Positions 1-8,561 of a DNA stretch of 64,000 bases are shown here, piece by piece (positions within the stretch are counted from its first letter, which is position 1; each line of letters opens with the position of its first letter). A program made the position numbers and the translations under genes. Origin of the DNA: JBCDHN01 sp965224535 (GTDB lineage: Bacteria > Verrucomicrobiota > Verrucomicrobiia > Verrucomicrobiales > DEV007); contig CBDCZR010000047.1 of assembly GCA_965224535.1 (NCBI GenBank), positions 62,001-126,000 on the forward strand, given 5' to 3'. The notes under the pieces were generated by a model. It worked only from the letters and a program-made list of their open reading frames with translations. It ran no database searches and had not been told where the DNA came from.

Positions 1-2
1 AC

Positions 3-623
3 TTTGTCGAGCGCGGCGCGATGGGCATTTTGGTGGAGTACCGCACCAGCTCCGTGCACGGCTCCAGCCCCATGGACGCCATTTCCGACGCGCGATCGGC
101 CCTGCGCTGGGTGCGTTACAACGCCGACATTCTCCATATCGACCCCACCCGCGTCGTGGCCGGCGGGGGCAGCGGCGGCGCCCACTTGGCCCTGGCCGCG
201 GCCATGATTCCCGGCCTGGCCGATGATTCCAACGACCCCAACATCTCTTGCGTGCCCGATGCGCTGGTCCTGTTTTCGCCCATCGTCGATACGTCCAAAA
301 AAGGCTGCGGTTTCGACCGATTTCGCACCGCGGACGACGCCAACCGCGCCAATCCCAGCAAATACATCGGCAAGCACCTGCCGCCCATGATCATCTTCCA
401 CGGCTCGGCGGACAAATTCATGTCCGTGGACCTGGTGAGCAAATTCGCCAAGCAGCTTCAGCGCAAAGCCAACGTCTGCGAGATGGTCGTGTTTGAGGGG
501 CGAAACAACACGTTCTACAACTTCAACGTGGACCCGGATTGCTTCGATGCGACGATCAACGAGGCGGATCGATTTTTGGTGGATCAGGGCTTTCTGCCGG
601 CGCGCCCAGAGGAAGGTGCTTAA
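3..623 (+). CDS. Alpha/beta hydrolase (acetyl-esterase-like), 5' truncated by window edge
   Basis: The reading frame is open from the first bases, so the true start lies upstream. The product resembles the esterase/lipase (BD-FAE, alpha/beta hydrolase 3) group used by PVC bacteria to deacetylate glycans or hydrolyse small esters. The nucleophile elbow GGGSGGAH is clear shortly after the strand ending RVVAG, and the acid loop HGSADKF follows at the expected distance. The final His loop, normally GHGFFN in this family, reads EGRNNTFYNFN, so the usual catalytic His is not at its place. The protein ends with a normal C-terminal helix (ADRFLVDQGFL). The family assignment is solid. Activity is doubtful unless another His serves. 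It converges on the glycosylase gene 11 bases downstream. Confidence 0.8.
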   Translation, partial: FVERGAMGILVEYRTSSVHGSSPMDAISDARSALRWVRYNADILHIDPTRVVAGGGSGGAHLALAAAMIPGLADDSNDPNISCVPDALVLFSPIVDTSKKGCGFDRFRTADDANRANPSKYIGKHLPPMIIFHGSADKFMSVDLVSKFAKQLQRKANVCEMVVFEGRNNTFYNFNVDPDCFDATINEADRFLVDQGFLPARPEEGA

Positions 624-634
624 ACCTTAAAGTT

Positions 635-1444
635 TCACGAAAGCGGAGCCTGGCACTTCGGGCACCAACACGTGGTCCGTCCCCGCAATTGCTCGCGCAC
701 CAGCGGCTCCTTGCAGGCGTAGCGCGGGCAAATTCCCCCGTCTTTCCACCGGCGATCGAACAGCCAGCCGTCCGGCAAATCGCCCCAGTCTGCGCCGATG
801 ATGGAGAGCGCTTCCAGGCTGACTCGCCGCACTTCCTGCCAAAGCTGGCGGCAGGTGGCTCGGGGGATTTCGCGGCATCTCGTGGCCGGATGAAGCCGCA
901 CCCGCCACAATACCTCGTCCGCCATCCAGTTGCCGATGCCGGGAAATCCGCTTTGATCGAGCAGCACCGCCTTAATGACCGATTTCGGGCGCCGCGCCAA
1001 AAAAGAAGCGACCCGCTCTTCGGTGAATTCGCGCGAATGCACCTCCGGGGGCAGTTCCGTCCACCAATCCGGCAGATTTTCGGCCCGATCGATGCGGATT
1101 CGTCCGAATTTGCGCGGATCGCGAAAAATGAGGGCGCGTTGGGCCTGAAACAGGACCAGGTGATCGTGCTTTTCCGGTTTGTGATCCGGTTCGCCGGTAG
1201 TCAGCAGCCCCGTCATGCCGAGATGTCCCGAAAGCCAGACGCCGGGCTCGAAACCGAACAAAAGTTGCTTTCCGTGGGTGCGTGAATCGCGAAAAACGCA
1301 GCCCGGCAGCGCCTTGCGAATGACGCGCGGCTTGGTATCGCGGAAAACGCGGGCGAGACCGTTGAGATGAACCCGCTCGATCGGCTGGCCGAGGCCGCAA
1401 TCCCACTGTTTGCGGTAAAACTCGACTTCCGCCAGCTCCGGCAT
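635..1444 (-). CDS. Fpg/Nei family DNA glycosylase/AP lyase
   Basis: Base-excision repair enzyme of the formamidopyrimidine/endonuclease VIII family, 269 residues, the usual length. The N-terminus MPELAEVE supplies the catalytic Pro2 and Glu3. Lys59 in THGK matches the beta-hairpin lysine. The helix-two-turn-helix GIGNWMADE lies near residues 170-178. The C-terminal zinc finger uses C239, C244, C261 and C264, with the RGRTT turn between the pairs. The first pair is spaced CX4C instead of the common CX2C. I cannot tell Fpg (8-oxoG) from Nei-like specificity by eye, so no symbol is given. The gene stands alone, transcribed away from the TPR gene's end. Confidence 0.88.
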   Translation of the reverse strand: MPELAEVEFYRKQWDCGLGQPIERVHLNGLARVFRDTKPRVIRKALPGCVFRDSRTHGKQLLFGFEPGVWLSGHLGMTGLLTTGEPDHKPEKHDHLVLFQAQRALIFRDPRKFGRIRIDRAENLPDWWTELPPEVHSREFTEERVASFLARRPKSVIKAVLLDQSGFPGIGNWMADEVLWRVRLHPATRCREIPRATCRQLWQEVRRVSLEALSIIGADWGDLPDGWLFDRRWKDGGICPRYACKEPLVREQLRGRTTCWCPKCQAPLS

Positions 1445-1468
1445 CGCTAATTTGGCGCAGCAGGCCGG

Positions 1469-3475
1469 TTAGGCCGCGTTGGGCAGGGAATCGGCCTGCG
1501 CGGGGGCTTTTTCCGGCGGCGCATCCCGGGTTTCCGGCGCAGAGTCGGCCTTCAGCGGGGTAGCCGCCTCATCGCCGGCAGCCGGTTTCGGTTGGGAGGC
1601 CGCGGCGGTCTGGTATTCCTTCAGCCGGTTGGCAAATTCCTCGTTCTCCGGCTCAAGTTTGGCGGCTTTTTGCAGGTATTCGACCGCTTGGTTCACGTTG
1701 CCGAGCTTGAAGTAAGCCTGGCCGATGTGATCGTAAACCACGGCATCTTCCTGGTCCTCCTTCTCCTTCATAATTTTGGCGGCGCGCAGGAGGGTATCGA
1801 CGGCGTTTTGAAATTCGCCCTTTTTGAAGTAATACCAGCCCAGACTGTCGATGTAGGCGCCGGAATCAGGGTTCAAATCGTTGGCCATGATGATGAGCTG
1901 ACCGGCCTCCTCGATGTTCATGTCCTGCTCCAGCCACATGTAGCCCAGGTAGTTGTAGGGCATGGCGGCGCGCTGGGGATTGTTCTGCGGCACCAGATCG
2001 ATTGATTTGCGGAACAGTTTGGCCGCTTCCTCGAACTTTTTGAGCCGCTCGGCCGATGCGCCGAAGGAGAAATAAAACGCGTCGGTCAACAATTCGGGCT
2101 GGGATTGAGTCGCCAGGTCTTCGGTCTCTCTGAACAGGTTGAAAGCTTTGTCGTACTGGTCGGCAGCGTTCAAAGCGCGCCCCATGTCGACTTGAATTTC
2201 GAGATCGTCGGGGTAATGAAACTGCCCGCGCTTCAACAGATCGATGGCCTCGGTGGCGCGGTCTTCCCACAGCATCATGGTGCTAACCAGCCGGTATTCG
2301 AACGGTTGGCCGCGGGTAATGCGGAACGCTTTGAGGTAGTGTTTGATGGAATTGGCCCAATGCCCCAGTTCGGAGGCGCTTTTGCCCTCTCTTTCGGCCG
2401 TTTCGCCGCGCTGATAGTAAATTTGGGCCAAAAATCGCTGAGTTTCGAGCCGGTGAGGGTTGATCCGCTCCAAAGCGATCAACGTTTCCAAAACCTTGTC
2501 TTCTTCGCCCAGCAAGCGGTAAACGCGGGCCAGTTTTTCCCGCACGATCAGTTCCTCTGGCCGTTCCTTGATGATGGAGATGTAAAGGTCGCGAGCCAGC
2601 TTGTATTGCTTGGTGAAGCTGTAGTAATCGGCCACCTTGTTTTCAATGTCAGGGTTGCCGCGGCCCAATTTCAGCGCTTTTTCGTAGATTTTATTGATCA
2701 ACACCGGCGCGGGCTCTTGTTTGAGCGGGTAGAGCTTTTGAGCGACGGGAGCCATTTTGAGCCAGAAATCCGGGTCGTCGCTTGTGCTTTCCAGCGCCCG
2801 GGTTAGCACTTCCCGGGCTTTGTTGCGGTCTTTGCGGGCCAGATGCAAAGTGATGAGCCGATCGTAAATGGCGGTGTTTTGGCTGAAGCGTTTCGCAGCT
2901 TCCTCCACCAGTTCCAGGGAGCGCTCGCGATTGGATCGCTGGTTGTCGTGATAGGTCCAGAGAAATTCGGAAAGACGCAGGTAGGCGGCGGGAAGATGCC
3001 GGTTGGCTTCGAAGCTTTTTTCGAGAATTTCGCGGCCGCGCTTGCTGTCGCCAAATTGTCCGGCCAGTTCCGCGGCTTTCGCGGCGAGCCGCAATTGGTC
3101 GGGGCGCACTTCGAGCACTTTTTGAAACGAATCCAGCGCTCCCTCGATGTCGCCGGCTTTTTCCCGGGAGAGCCCCAGGTAATATTGGGTCAACGCCAGG
3201 CTTTTGGCGCGGCCTTCGGGGCGCAGCTTTTGGCGCGGGTCGGGCGGGGTAAAGCGATCGACTGATGCTTCGGCAAATTCCACCTCGCCGCCGGAGGGGA
3301 TCTGCGATTGCGCGTTGGTCACAGGCAACCAACAGAGACCGGTCACCAAAACGGCAAGCGAGGAGACAAAAACCGGCGCCTTGCGGCCTGGGCCGAACCT
3401 TGGGCCGGAAAGAGGAAGGAGGGGCCCTGTATTCCCTCCCGGGCAGAATGGATGGGGGATCTGTCCCGGATTCAT
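1469..3475 (-). CDS. Secreted TPR-repeat protein
   Basis: A 668-residue protein made almost entirely of tetratricopeptide repeats. Examples are the helices ending in EGALDSFQKVLEVRPDQ and the C-terminal pair around AYFKLGNVNQAVEYLQKAAK. A hydrophobic stretch at about residues 34-54 followed by TNAQS looks like a late signal peptide or anchor, giving a periplasmic or outer-membrane-attached scaffold. The last 55 residues are low-complexity Ala/Pro/Glu. The start ATG lies just downstream of a perfect palindrome at 3484-3503 and the small basic-protein gene, with which it is probably co-transcribed. No enzymatic motif is present. Function unknown beyond protein-protein interaction. Confidence 0.8.
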   Translation of the reverse strand: MNPGQIPHPFCPGGNTGPLLPLSGPRFGPGRKAPVFVSSLAVLVTGLCWLPVTNAQSQIPSGGEVEFAEASVDRFTPPDPRQKLRPEGRAKSLALTQYYLGLSREKAGDIEGALDSFQKVLEVRPDQLRLAAKAAELAGQFGDSKRGREILEKSFEANRHLPAAYLRLSEFLWTYHDNQRSNRERSLELVEEAAKRFSQNTAIYDRLITLHLARKDRNKAREVLTRALESTSDDPDFWLKMAPVAQKLYPLKQEPAPVLINKIYEKALKLGRGNPDIENKVADYYSFTKQYKLARDLYISIIKERPEELIVREKLARVYRLLGEEDKVLETLIALERINPHRLETQRFLAQIYYQRGETAEREGKSASELGHWANSIKHYLKAFRITRGQPFEYRLVSTMMLWEDRATEAIDLLKRGQFHYPDDLEIQVDMGRALNAADQYDKAFNLFRETEDLATQSQPELLTDAFYFSFGASAERLKKFEEAAKLFRKSIDLVPQNNPQRAAMPYNYLGYMWLEQDMNIEEAGQLIIMANDLNPDSGAYIDSLGWYYFKKGEFQNAVDTLLRAAKIMKEKEDQEDAVVYDHIGQAYFKLGNVNQAVEYLQKAAKLEPENEEFANRLKEYQTAAASQPKPAAGDEAATPLKADSAPETRDAPPEKAPAQADSLPNAA

Positions 3476-3483
3476 AGAAGCAC

Positions 3484-3503
3484 AATCCTAGCTTGCTAGG
3501 ATT
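3484..3503. promoter_or_regulatory. Perfect 9-bp-arm palindrome between the COX24-like gene and the TPR gene
   Basis: Arms AATCCTAGC and GCTAGGATT are exact reverse complements separated by two bases. The palindrome covers the stop codon of the small basic-protein gene and lies 8 bases upstream of the TPR gene start. It could be an operator or a short hairpin that weakens read-through. There is no T-run after it on the minus strand, so a classical terminator is not supported. Confidence 0.5.
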
Positions 3504-3600
3504 TGTAGCGCAAGCGCTTCTTGTGGCGGTTGGCCTTCATGCGCTTTTTCCGCTTGTGCTTGTTGATTTTGGTCTTTCTACGTTTTTTGAGCGATCCCAT
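3496..3600 (-). CDS. AURKAIP1/COX24-domain small ribosomal protein (bS22/mS38-like), 34 aa
   Basis: A tiny ORF translating to MGSLKKRRKTKINKHKRK and continuing KRMKANRHKKRLRYKS, over half Lys/Arg. This matches the very short COX24/AURKAIP1-type proteins of bacteria, which include mycobacterial bS22 and are related to mitochondrial mS38, both small-subunit ribosomal proteins. The start MGSxxKKRR is characteristic. Length and composition fit the family. It precedes the TPR gene by 20 bases on the same strand and follows hisG with a gap of 38 bases, so it may belong to one transcript. Automated callers with a minimum-length cutoff would miss it. Assignment is by motif and composition only. Confidence 0.75.
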   Translation of the reverse strand: MGSLKKRRKTKINKHKRKKRMKANRHKKRLRYKS

Positions 3601-3638
3601 GGATGGAAGTTCCGTTTTCTTGAAGTTTTTGGCGAAGG

Positions 3639-4532
3639 TTAGGGGACCAGCTTGTTGAGGGGGTATTCAATGATCCCTTGGGCTCCGAGAGTTTTGAGCT
3701 TGGGGATAATTTCCCGAACGACAGCTTCGTCGATCACCGTTTCCACAGCCAGCCACCCTTCCCCGGCCAAATTGGCGACGGTCGGGCGACGCAGTGATGG
3801 TAGGCACTCAAGCACCGTTTGCAAATTCTTTTCGGGCAGATTCATCTTCAAGCCCACCTTGTCGCGCGCGTTGAGCGCGGAACGCAGCAGCAGGGAGATT
3901 TGTTCGATTTTCTGGCGCTTCCAATCATCGGCAAGTGCCTCCTTGTTCGCCACAAACTGCGGGAAGGACTCCATCAGCGTATCGACGATTCGCAGGTTGT
4001 TGGCCCGCAGCGACGAACCGGTCTCCGTGATGTCGACGATTGCGTCCACCAATTCCGGAACCTTCACCTCCGTGGCGCCCCAACTGAATTCCACCTCCGC
4101 TTTTACCCCGCGTTCCTCCAAAAGCTGCTCGGTTAGGCCCACGGCCTCTGTGGCGATGCGTTTTCCGGCCAAATCCTCGATTTTTTGCACGTTGGAGTCT
4201 TCCGGCACGGCCAAAACCCAGCGGGTGGGGTTGGAAGTGGCCTTGCTGTACGGCAAATCGCAAATTACCTCCACCGCGGCCTTGTTTTCCGCGATCCAAT
4301 CCTTGCCGGTGATGCCGCAATCGAGAAATCCGTGATCCACGTAGCGGCCGAGTTCCTGGGCGCGGATGAGGCGCAAAACCAGCTCCGGGTCATCGACACC
4401 GGGCTTGTAGCCGCGGCTGGAGGCATAGATGTTGAACCCGGCTTTTTCGAACAAATCCAGGGTCGCCTGCTGCAGGCTGCCTTTCGGGAGGCCCAAACGG
4501 AGCTGGGGAGATTTTGGGGAGTCTTCAGGCAT
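3639..4532 (-). CDS. hisG: ATP phosphoribosyltransferase, long form
   Basis: Catalyses the first step of histidine biosynthesis, condensing ATP and PRPP. At 297 residues it is the long HisG form, with the two periplasmic-binding-like catalytic lobes followed by a C-terminal ACT-like regulatory domain of about 75 residues for histidine feedback. Diagnostic segments are the N-terminal LRLGLPKGSL and the PRPP-binding signature VDITETGSSLRANNL. No other his genes lie nearby, so the pathway is dispersed. The minus-strand neighbours are the COX24-like and TPR genes downstream. A divergent gene begins 176 bases away. Confidence 0.95.
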   Translation of the reverse strand: MPEDSPKSPQLRLGLPKGSLQQATLDLFEKAGFNIYASSRGYKPGVDDPELVLRLIRAQELGRYVDHGFLDCGITGKDWIAENKAAVEVICDLPYSKATSNPTRWVLAVPEDSNVQKIEDLAGKRIATEAVGLTEQLLEERGVKAEVEFSWGATEVKVPELVDAIVDITETGSSLRANNLRIVDTLMESFPQFVANKEALADDWKRQKIEQISLLLRSALNARDKVGLKMNLPEKNLQTVLECLPSLRRPTVANLAGEGWLAVETVIDEAVVREIIPKLKTLGAQGIIEYPLNKLVP

Positions 4533-4708
4533 CGTTTGCGCACAGTGGTAGGCGCAAAGGGGCAGTCAAGCGCCGGAATCGCGATTTTGCGGGGATTTTT
4601 TTCTAAGACGCTTGCCAAGAATTGCGTCTTGACCACGGTGTGCTGGAAGCTCAAACTTACCCCAGCCTTCTTTCTTCCCCCCAAAAACCAAATCCATTCG
4701 CACTACCC

Positions 4709-7063
4709 GTGACCGCTGACGAAATCCCCTTCCTGCTCAATGCTCTTGAGGCCGAACCGGAAAACTGGAACACCCGCCGTTACCTGGCCGAACATTATTT
4801 GCGCAACAACGACGAATCCACCGCGGTTAGCCTGGTGACCACCGCGCCAACCAGCCCGAACACCGAAGATCATGCTTTATTCGCCGCCCAATTGGCCGGT
4901 GGCCACAGTTTGAAGCGCGCCCATCAAATTGTGGACAGCTTTTTGCTGAACAACGCCTCCAGCGCGCGCGCCCACCTGCTGAAGGCTCACATGTACCAAA
5001 TGCAGGCAAAGGACGACAAGGCCGCTACCCATCAAAGAGTCGCCTCCGTGCTGGATCCGCATTTGGGCGCGGATGGAATCAACCCGCTGGAAGTGCCGCC
5101 CATGCAATTGGACGGTTACGCGGAAGCCACGGTCGTACCCATGCCCGGTTTGGCAAGAGCTGCCGAAAGAACCACTGGTCATGTCGTGCTGACAGGCCTC
5201 ACCCCGGCCACTCCCGCTCCTGCCGTCGCTGCAGAAGCTGCGCCTGCCGTTCCGGGCGTGGCTCCCATCAAACCACCCACCGCTCCCACGGAAACCGCGG
5301 CGCCGGTCGCCGAAGTGGCCGAAGTCGCGGCTGAAGCTGAGGGAGCTGGAGAAGTGGCCAGTGCGCTGGAGGAAATTCCCGCGGTAACGCCGGATGTGAC
5401 CCCGCTGGCGCCTCCCGGGGCCGAACCCGATCCGCTGCCCAACCGTACCGCCGAGCAAATCAACATGGAGGGAACCGGATTGGTGGTGACGCCCCTGACC
5501 GCCGCCCACGACCCCTCCACCGTGGTCGAAGCGATCGATTTGGAAGGCGACGACGAGCCGGAGGACCTGGTGTCCCAAATTGTCGAGCGGCAGACAGCCA
5601 TGGTGGCGGCCATGTCCTGCACCACCGACGAAATGTCCCGCAAACCGGAGGTGACGCAGGTTAAGAACACCAACGAAAAAGTTTCGTCCATCGCCATCGC
5701 GGTCATCGCTCACGTCGTCATTTTGGGCCTGTTTACCCTCGTGGCGATGAATTTGCCCGAAAACAAGCCACCGGAGATCTACGCCTCGGTTTCATCGGTC
5801 GATTCCTCCGACGACATGCAGGCCAACGAACTGAAAAAGCCCCAGGTCGCGCAACAACAACCGGCTCCGGCCACCCAACAGGTGCTAAGCAGCAACGTTT
5901 TGTCGGAGGTAGCCATGCCCAGCGTCGATACCGCGGTTGATTCGGCGATTATCGGGATGGGCAGCGATATGGGCGTGGATTTCGGCATGTCGTTCTCGCC
6001 TCCAGGTGGAGATAGCGGCATGTCCGCCATTCCGCCCTCCATGGCCGGCCGTTGCAGCATGGGCCAACGCATGGCCCGCCTCAAGGAGAGTGGCGCCACC
6101 ACCAAGTGCGAAAGCGCCGTCCGCAAAGCGCTGCGCTTTCTAAAGGACAATCAAAATGAAGACGGCTCTTTCGGCAACGAATACCCCGCCGCGATGACCG
6201 GGTTGGTCGTTTTGGCGATGCTGGGGCACTGCGAAACGCCCGATTCAGTGGAATTCGGCCAAACCGTCACCAAGGCAACCATGTATTTGATGGGCCGGGC
6301 CAAGGATTCCGACCACAAATACAAGGCGATCCACTCGCCAAAAGGCAAGCCGGCCTACGAAAACGCGATTTGTACCTACGCGCTGGCTGAGATGTTCACC
6401 ATGACCAAGGCAAGCGGGAGCGCAGCGCGGATTCCGCGGCTGGAATCGACCATGAAACAAGGGGTCAAGGCCATTTTGGAGGGGCAACTGGACCGCGGAG
6501 GCTGGAACTACGGCTACGGCGGCGGAACCGGCGATGGCTCGGTGACCGGTTGGCAATTTCAAGCGCTCAAGGCCGCCAGCAACACCGGCGAAAACATCTC
6601 CGGCTTGGAAAAAGGCATGAAAAAGGGCATCGAGTGGTTCAAATTCGCTCAATCGCCCCAAGGCGGCACCTCCTATCGCCCCGCCAGCGCCAAAAAGGAG
6701 CAAAAGGGTTTGGCTGGAGTGGGAACCCTGGCGTTCTTGATGGCCGGCTACGAGGGCGAAGAGTTCGATAAATCAATCAAAAATCTTGAGGACAACTACA
6801 TCAAGGGCAACCCCCACGGCTATGCCTGGTATTACATCATGCAGTCGTTTTTCCTGCACGGAGGTGATTCCTGGCGCAAATGGAATGAATTCGCCATGCC
6901 CAAGATTTTGGCGACGCAGGCTGAAGACGGCCGGTTCAAAATTCCCGGTGGTCACGGGCCCAAAGAACCCGTCGCCAAGGCGGTTTACGAGACGGCGCTC
7001 ACCACCTTGATGCTGGAGGTCTACTACCGCTACCTGCCCACCACGCAGAAAAATCTGGGGTAG
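4709..7063 (+). CDS. TPR - transmembrane - prenyltransferase/squalene-cyclase-like toroid protein
   Basis: About 784 residues. The order is a cytoplasmic TPR-like region (1-150), a long Ala/Pro/Glu linker, one transmembrane helix near 326-350 (IAIAVIAHVVILGLF), a Gly/Met/Ser-rich spacer, and a C-terminal alpha-alpha toroid from about 467. The toroid has repeats of the type FLKDNQNEDGSFG and LDRGGWNYGYGG, as in squalene-hopene cyclase or prenyltransferase repeats. No DXDD cyclase acid motif is seen, so this is more likely a binding or structural toroid. I chose the GTG at 4709 because MTADEIPFLLNALEAEPENW parallels the start of the VWA protein at 26279. An in-frame TTG at 4622 would add 29 uncharacteristic residues. 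Function unknown. Confidence 0.75.
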   Translation: MTADEIPFLLNALEAEPENWNTRRYLAEHYLRNNDESTAVSLVTTAPTSPNTEDHALFAAQLAGGHSLKRAHQIVDSFLLNNASSARAHLLKAHMYQMQAKDDKAATHQRVASVLDPHLGADGINPLEVPPMQLDGYAEATVVPMPGLARAAERTTGHVVLTGLTPATPAPAVAAEAAPAVPGVAPIKPPTAPTETAAPVAEVAEVAAEAEGAGEVASALEEIPAVTPDVTPLAPPGAEPDPLPNRTAEQINMEGTGLVVTPLTAAHDPSTVVEAIDLEGDDEPEDLVSQIVERQTAMVAAMSCTTDEMSRKPEVTQVKNTNEKVSSIAIAVIAHVVILGLFTLVAMNLPENKPPEIYASVSSVDSSDDMQANELKKPQVAQQQPAPATQQVLSSNVLSEVAMPSVDTAVDSAIIGMGSDMGVDFGMSFSPPGGDSGMSAIPPSMAGRCSMGQRMARLKESGATTKCESAVRKALRFLKDNQNEDGSFGNEYPAAMTGLVVLAMLGHCETPDSVEFGQTVTKATMYLMGRAKDSDHKYKAIHSPKGKPAYENAICTYALAEMFTMTKASGSAARIPRLESTMKQGVKAILEGQLDRGGWNYGYGGGTGDGSVTGWQFQALKAASNTGENISGLEKGMKKGIEWFKFAQSPQGGTSYRPASAKKEQKGLAGVGTLAFLMAGYEGEEFDKSIKNLEDNYIKGNPHGYAWYYIMQSFFLHGGDSWRKWNEFAMPKILATQAEDGRFKIPGGHGPKEPVAKAVYETALTTLMLEVYYRYLPTTQKNLG

Positions 7064-7109
7064 CCGGCTGGCCGGCCAGCGCCCCCGTTTCCAAGCCCAA
7101 ATTTCGAAA

Positions 7110-7319
7110 ATGGCGGACGTTCTCTACCTGAGCGACCTGGAAAAGATGCAGTGCGGCACGCCGGGCTGCGACCATTCCGGCCACGACCACAAAATGTTCA
7201 TCCACAGCAAATGCCACCCCCAAGCCGGCGCCAGCGTGGAGGTGGATTGGAAGTCCAGAGTCGCCAAAATCACCTGCGCAAAATGCGACAAGTTCATCTG
7301 CAGGTTGGCGCTTCGTTAG
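7110..7319 (+). CDS. Small Cys/His-rich putative metal-binding protein
   Basis: A 69-residue ORF 46 bases after the toroid gene on the same strand. It contains CGTPGCDHSGHDH, a further HSKCH and a C-terminal CAKCDKFIC, enough Cys and His for one or two zinc sites. No signal peptide is present, so it is likely cytosolic. I do not recognise a named family. Length, metal-ligand spacing and codon use argue that it is real rather than chance. It may be co-transcribed with the gene upstream. Confidence 0.6.
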   Translation: MADVLYLSDLEKMQCGTPGCDHSGHDHKMFIHSKCHPQAGASVEVDWKSRVAKITCAKCDKFICRLALR

Positions 7320-7446
7320 GGGTGTGGAGCGGAGATTTCCAGACCGCTATCCACCTGCTTCCACTCGGCCGTCCCCCCGCTTTTTCCGCTGTTTTAGCCA
7401 ACGCGGTCGAACCGGCTCGGCGCCTCTTTGGCCTAGTTGCCGTAGT

Positions 7447-8259
7447 TCAATGCGCGTGGATCGTGACGCCGAATTTCCCGCAGAGCGCTTCCACCGTTTC
7501 GCGCTCGAGCAAGAGCGTTTTGCCTGCTTCGACGACGATCGCGCTGATGCCGGCTTCGTGCGCGGTTTCGAGGGTTGTGGGGCCGACGCAGGGCACGTCG
7601 AAACGCAGGTCTTGGTTGGGTTTGCTGACTTTCACCACCATGGCCTTGCCTTTGCCCAGCTTGCCGCCGCGCTCAATGGCGCGATTCGTGCCCTCAAAGG
7701 CTTCGACCGCCAAAACTGTGCCGTTTTTGACGACGATGGTCTGGCCGATGTCCATGCGGCTGACTTCTTTGGCGATGCCAAAACCCCATTCCGCGTCCGC
7801 CAATTGCTCTTTCTTGAGCTTGGGCCCGCAAACGTGGCCCGCGGGCGGAATCAGCTCGTCCAGGTAGGTGGTGGCCAGGATTAGCTCGATGCCGTCTTTG
7901 GCCAGCTCATCGGCAATGGCGCCGAAGATCGATTCCGCGTTTTTCGTCTTCAGTTTCAGCAGTAGCATGGCGGTGCGGCGGTCCGGAATGAGGTCGAAGA
8001 GGTTGGACGGCGCAATTTGGCCGACCATGACCGCGTGACGGACTTTTTGTCGCTTGAAGTAGGCGATGACCTTGCCAAGCTGGCCGACGCGGAACAAGGC
8101 CAGATCATCGACGAGTTCTTCCAGCCCGGGCTCGGTTTCGTGATGAAACGCGGCCGCCGCCAGCCGCCCCACCCCAGCCTTGCGGGCAGCACGGGCAAAG
8201 GTGGCCGGGTAGACGCCGTTTCCGGAAATTATGCCAATGGACGGGTAAATTTCGCTCAT
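7447..8259 (-). CDS. lpxI: UDP-2,3-diacylglucosamine pyrophosphatase LpxI
   Basis: Hydrolyses UDP-2,3-diacylglucosamine to lipid X and UMP in lipid A biosynthesis, replacing LpxH in many non-gammaproteobacteria. The 270-residue product begins MSEIYPSIGIISGNGVYP, the N-terminal LpxI (DUF1009) signature. It contains MVGQIAPSNLF and the C-terminal block RFDVPCVGPTTLETAHEAGI with the GP-T-E signature. In-frame upstream starts at 8340 and 8313 exist, but the conserved N-terminus begins at 8259. The gene indicates an LPS-bearing outer membrane. It stands apart from other lpx genes and is divergent from the OmpA-family gene. Confidence 0.92.
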   Translation of the reverse strand: MSEIYPSIGIISGNGVYPATFARAARKAGVGRLAAAAFHHETEPGLEELVDDLALFRVGQLGKVIAYFKRQKVRHAVMVGQIAPSNLFDLIPDRRTAMLLLKLKTKNAESIFGAIADELAKDGIELILATTYLDELIPPAGHVCGPKLKKEQLADAEWGFGIAKEVSRMDIGQTIVVKNGTVLAVEAFEGTNRAIERGGKLGKGKAMVVKVSKPNQDLRFDVPCVGPTTLETAHEAGISAIVVEAGKTLLLERETVEALCGKFGVTIHAH

Positions 8260-8561
8260 TTGCCAGGGTTTGGACGGGGAACACCCCTTGCGCGGGGCCA
8301 AATTCTCCTTCATGATGAAAAGGAAACCAATCAGAGTCAAAGACTAGACGTGAAACGGATAGCTTTAACCACCAAATCGCCGCCACGGCGAGAGGGAAGC
8401 GAAATTTGGGAAGCTCAGCGGCGGGAAACGTGTGCCAAATTCTCGCTCCCACGCGGCGACGGCAAATTCGCCCGGCTTTTTCTGAAAATTGAGAAATTTC
8501 CAATAATTACGAAAAAATTAGATGACATAGCGGCCAATTTTGGTCTAGTCCCCCTGCCACC
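8260..8561. other. Divergent intergenic region, lpxI / OmpA-family gene
   Basis: About 300 bases without a convincing ORF. The half next to the OmpA-family gene is AT-richer, around 8490-8540, as expected for promoters. I cannot define -35/-10 boxes with confidence and see no clear hairpin. Confidence 0.4.
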
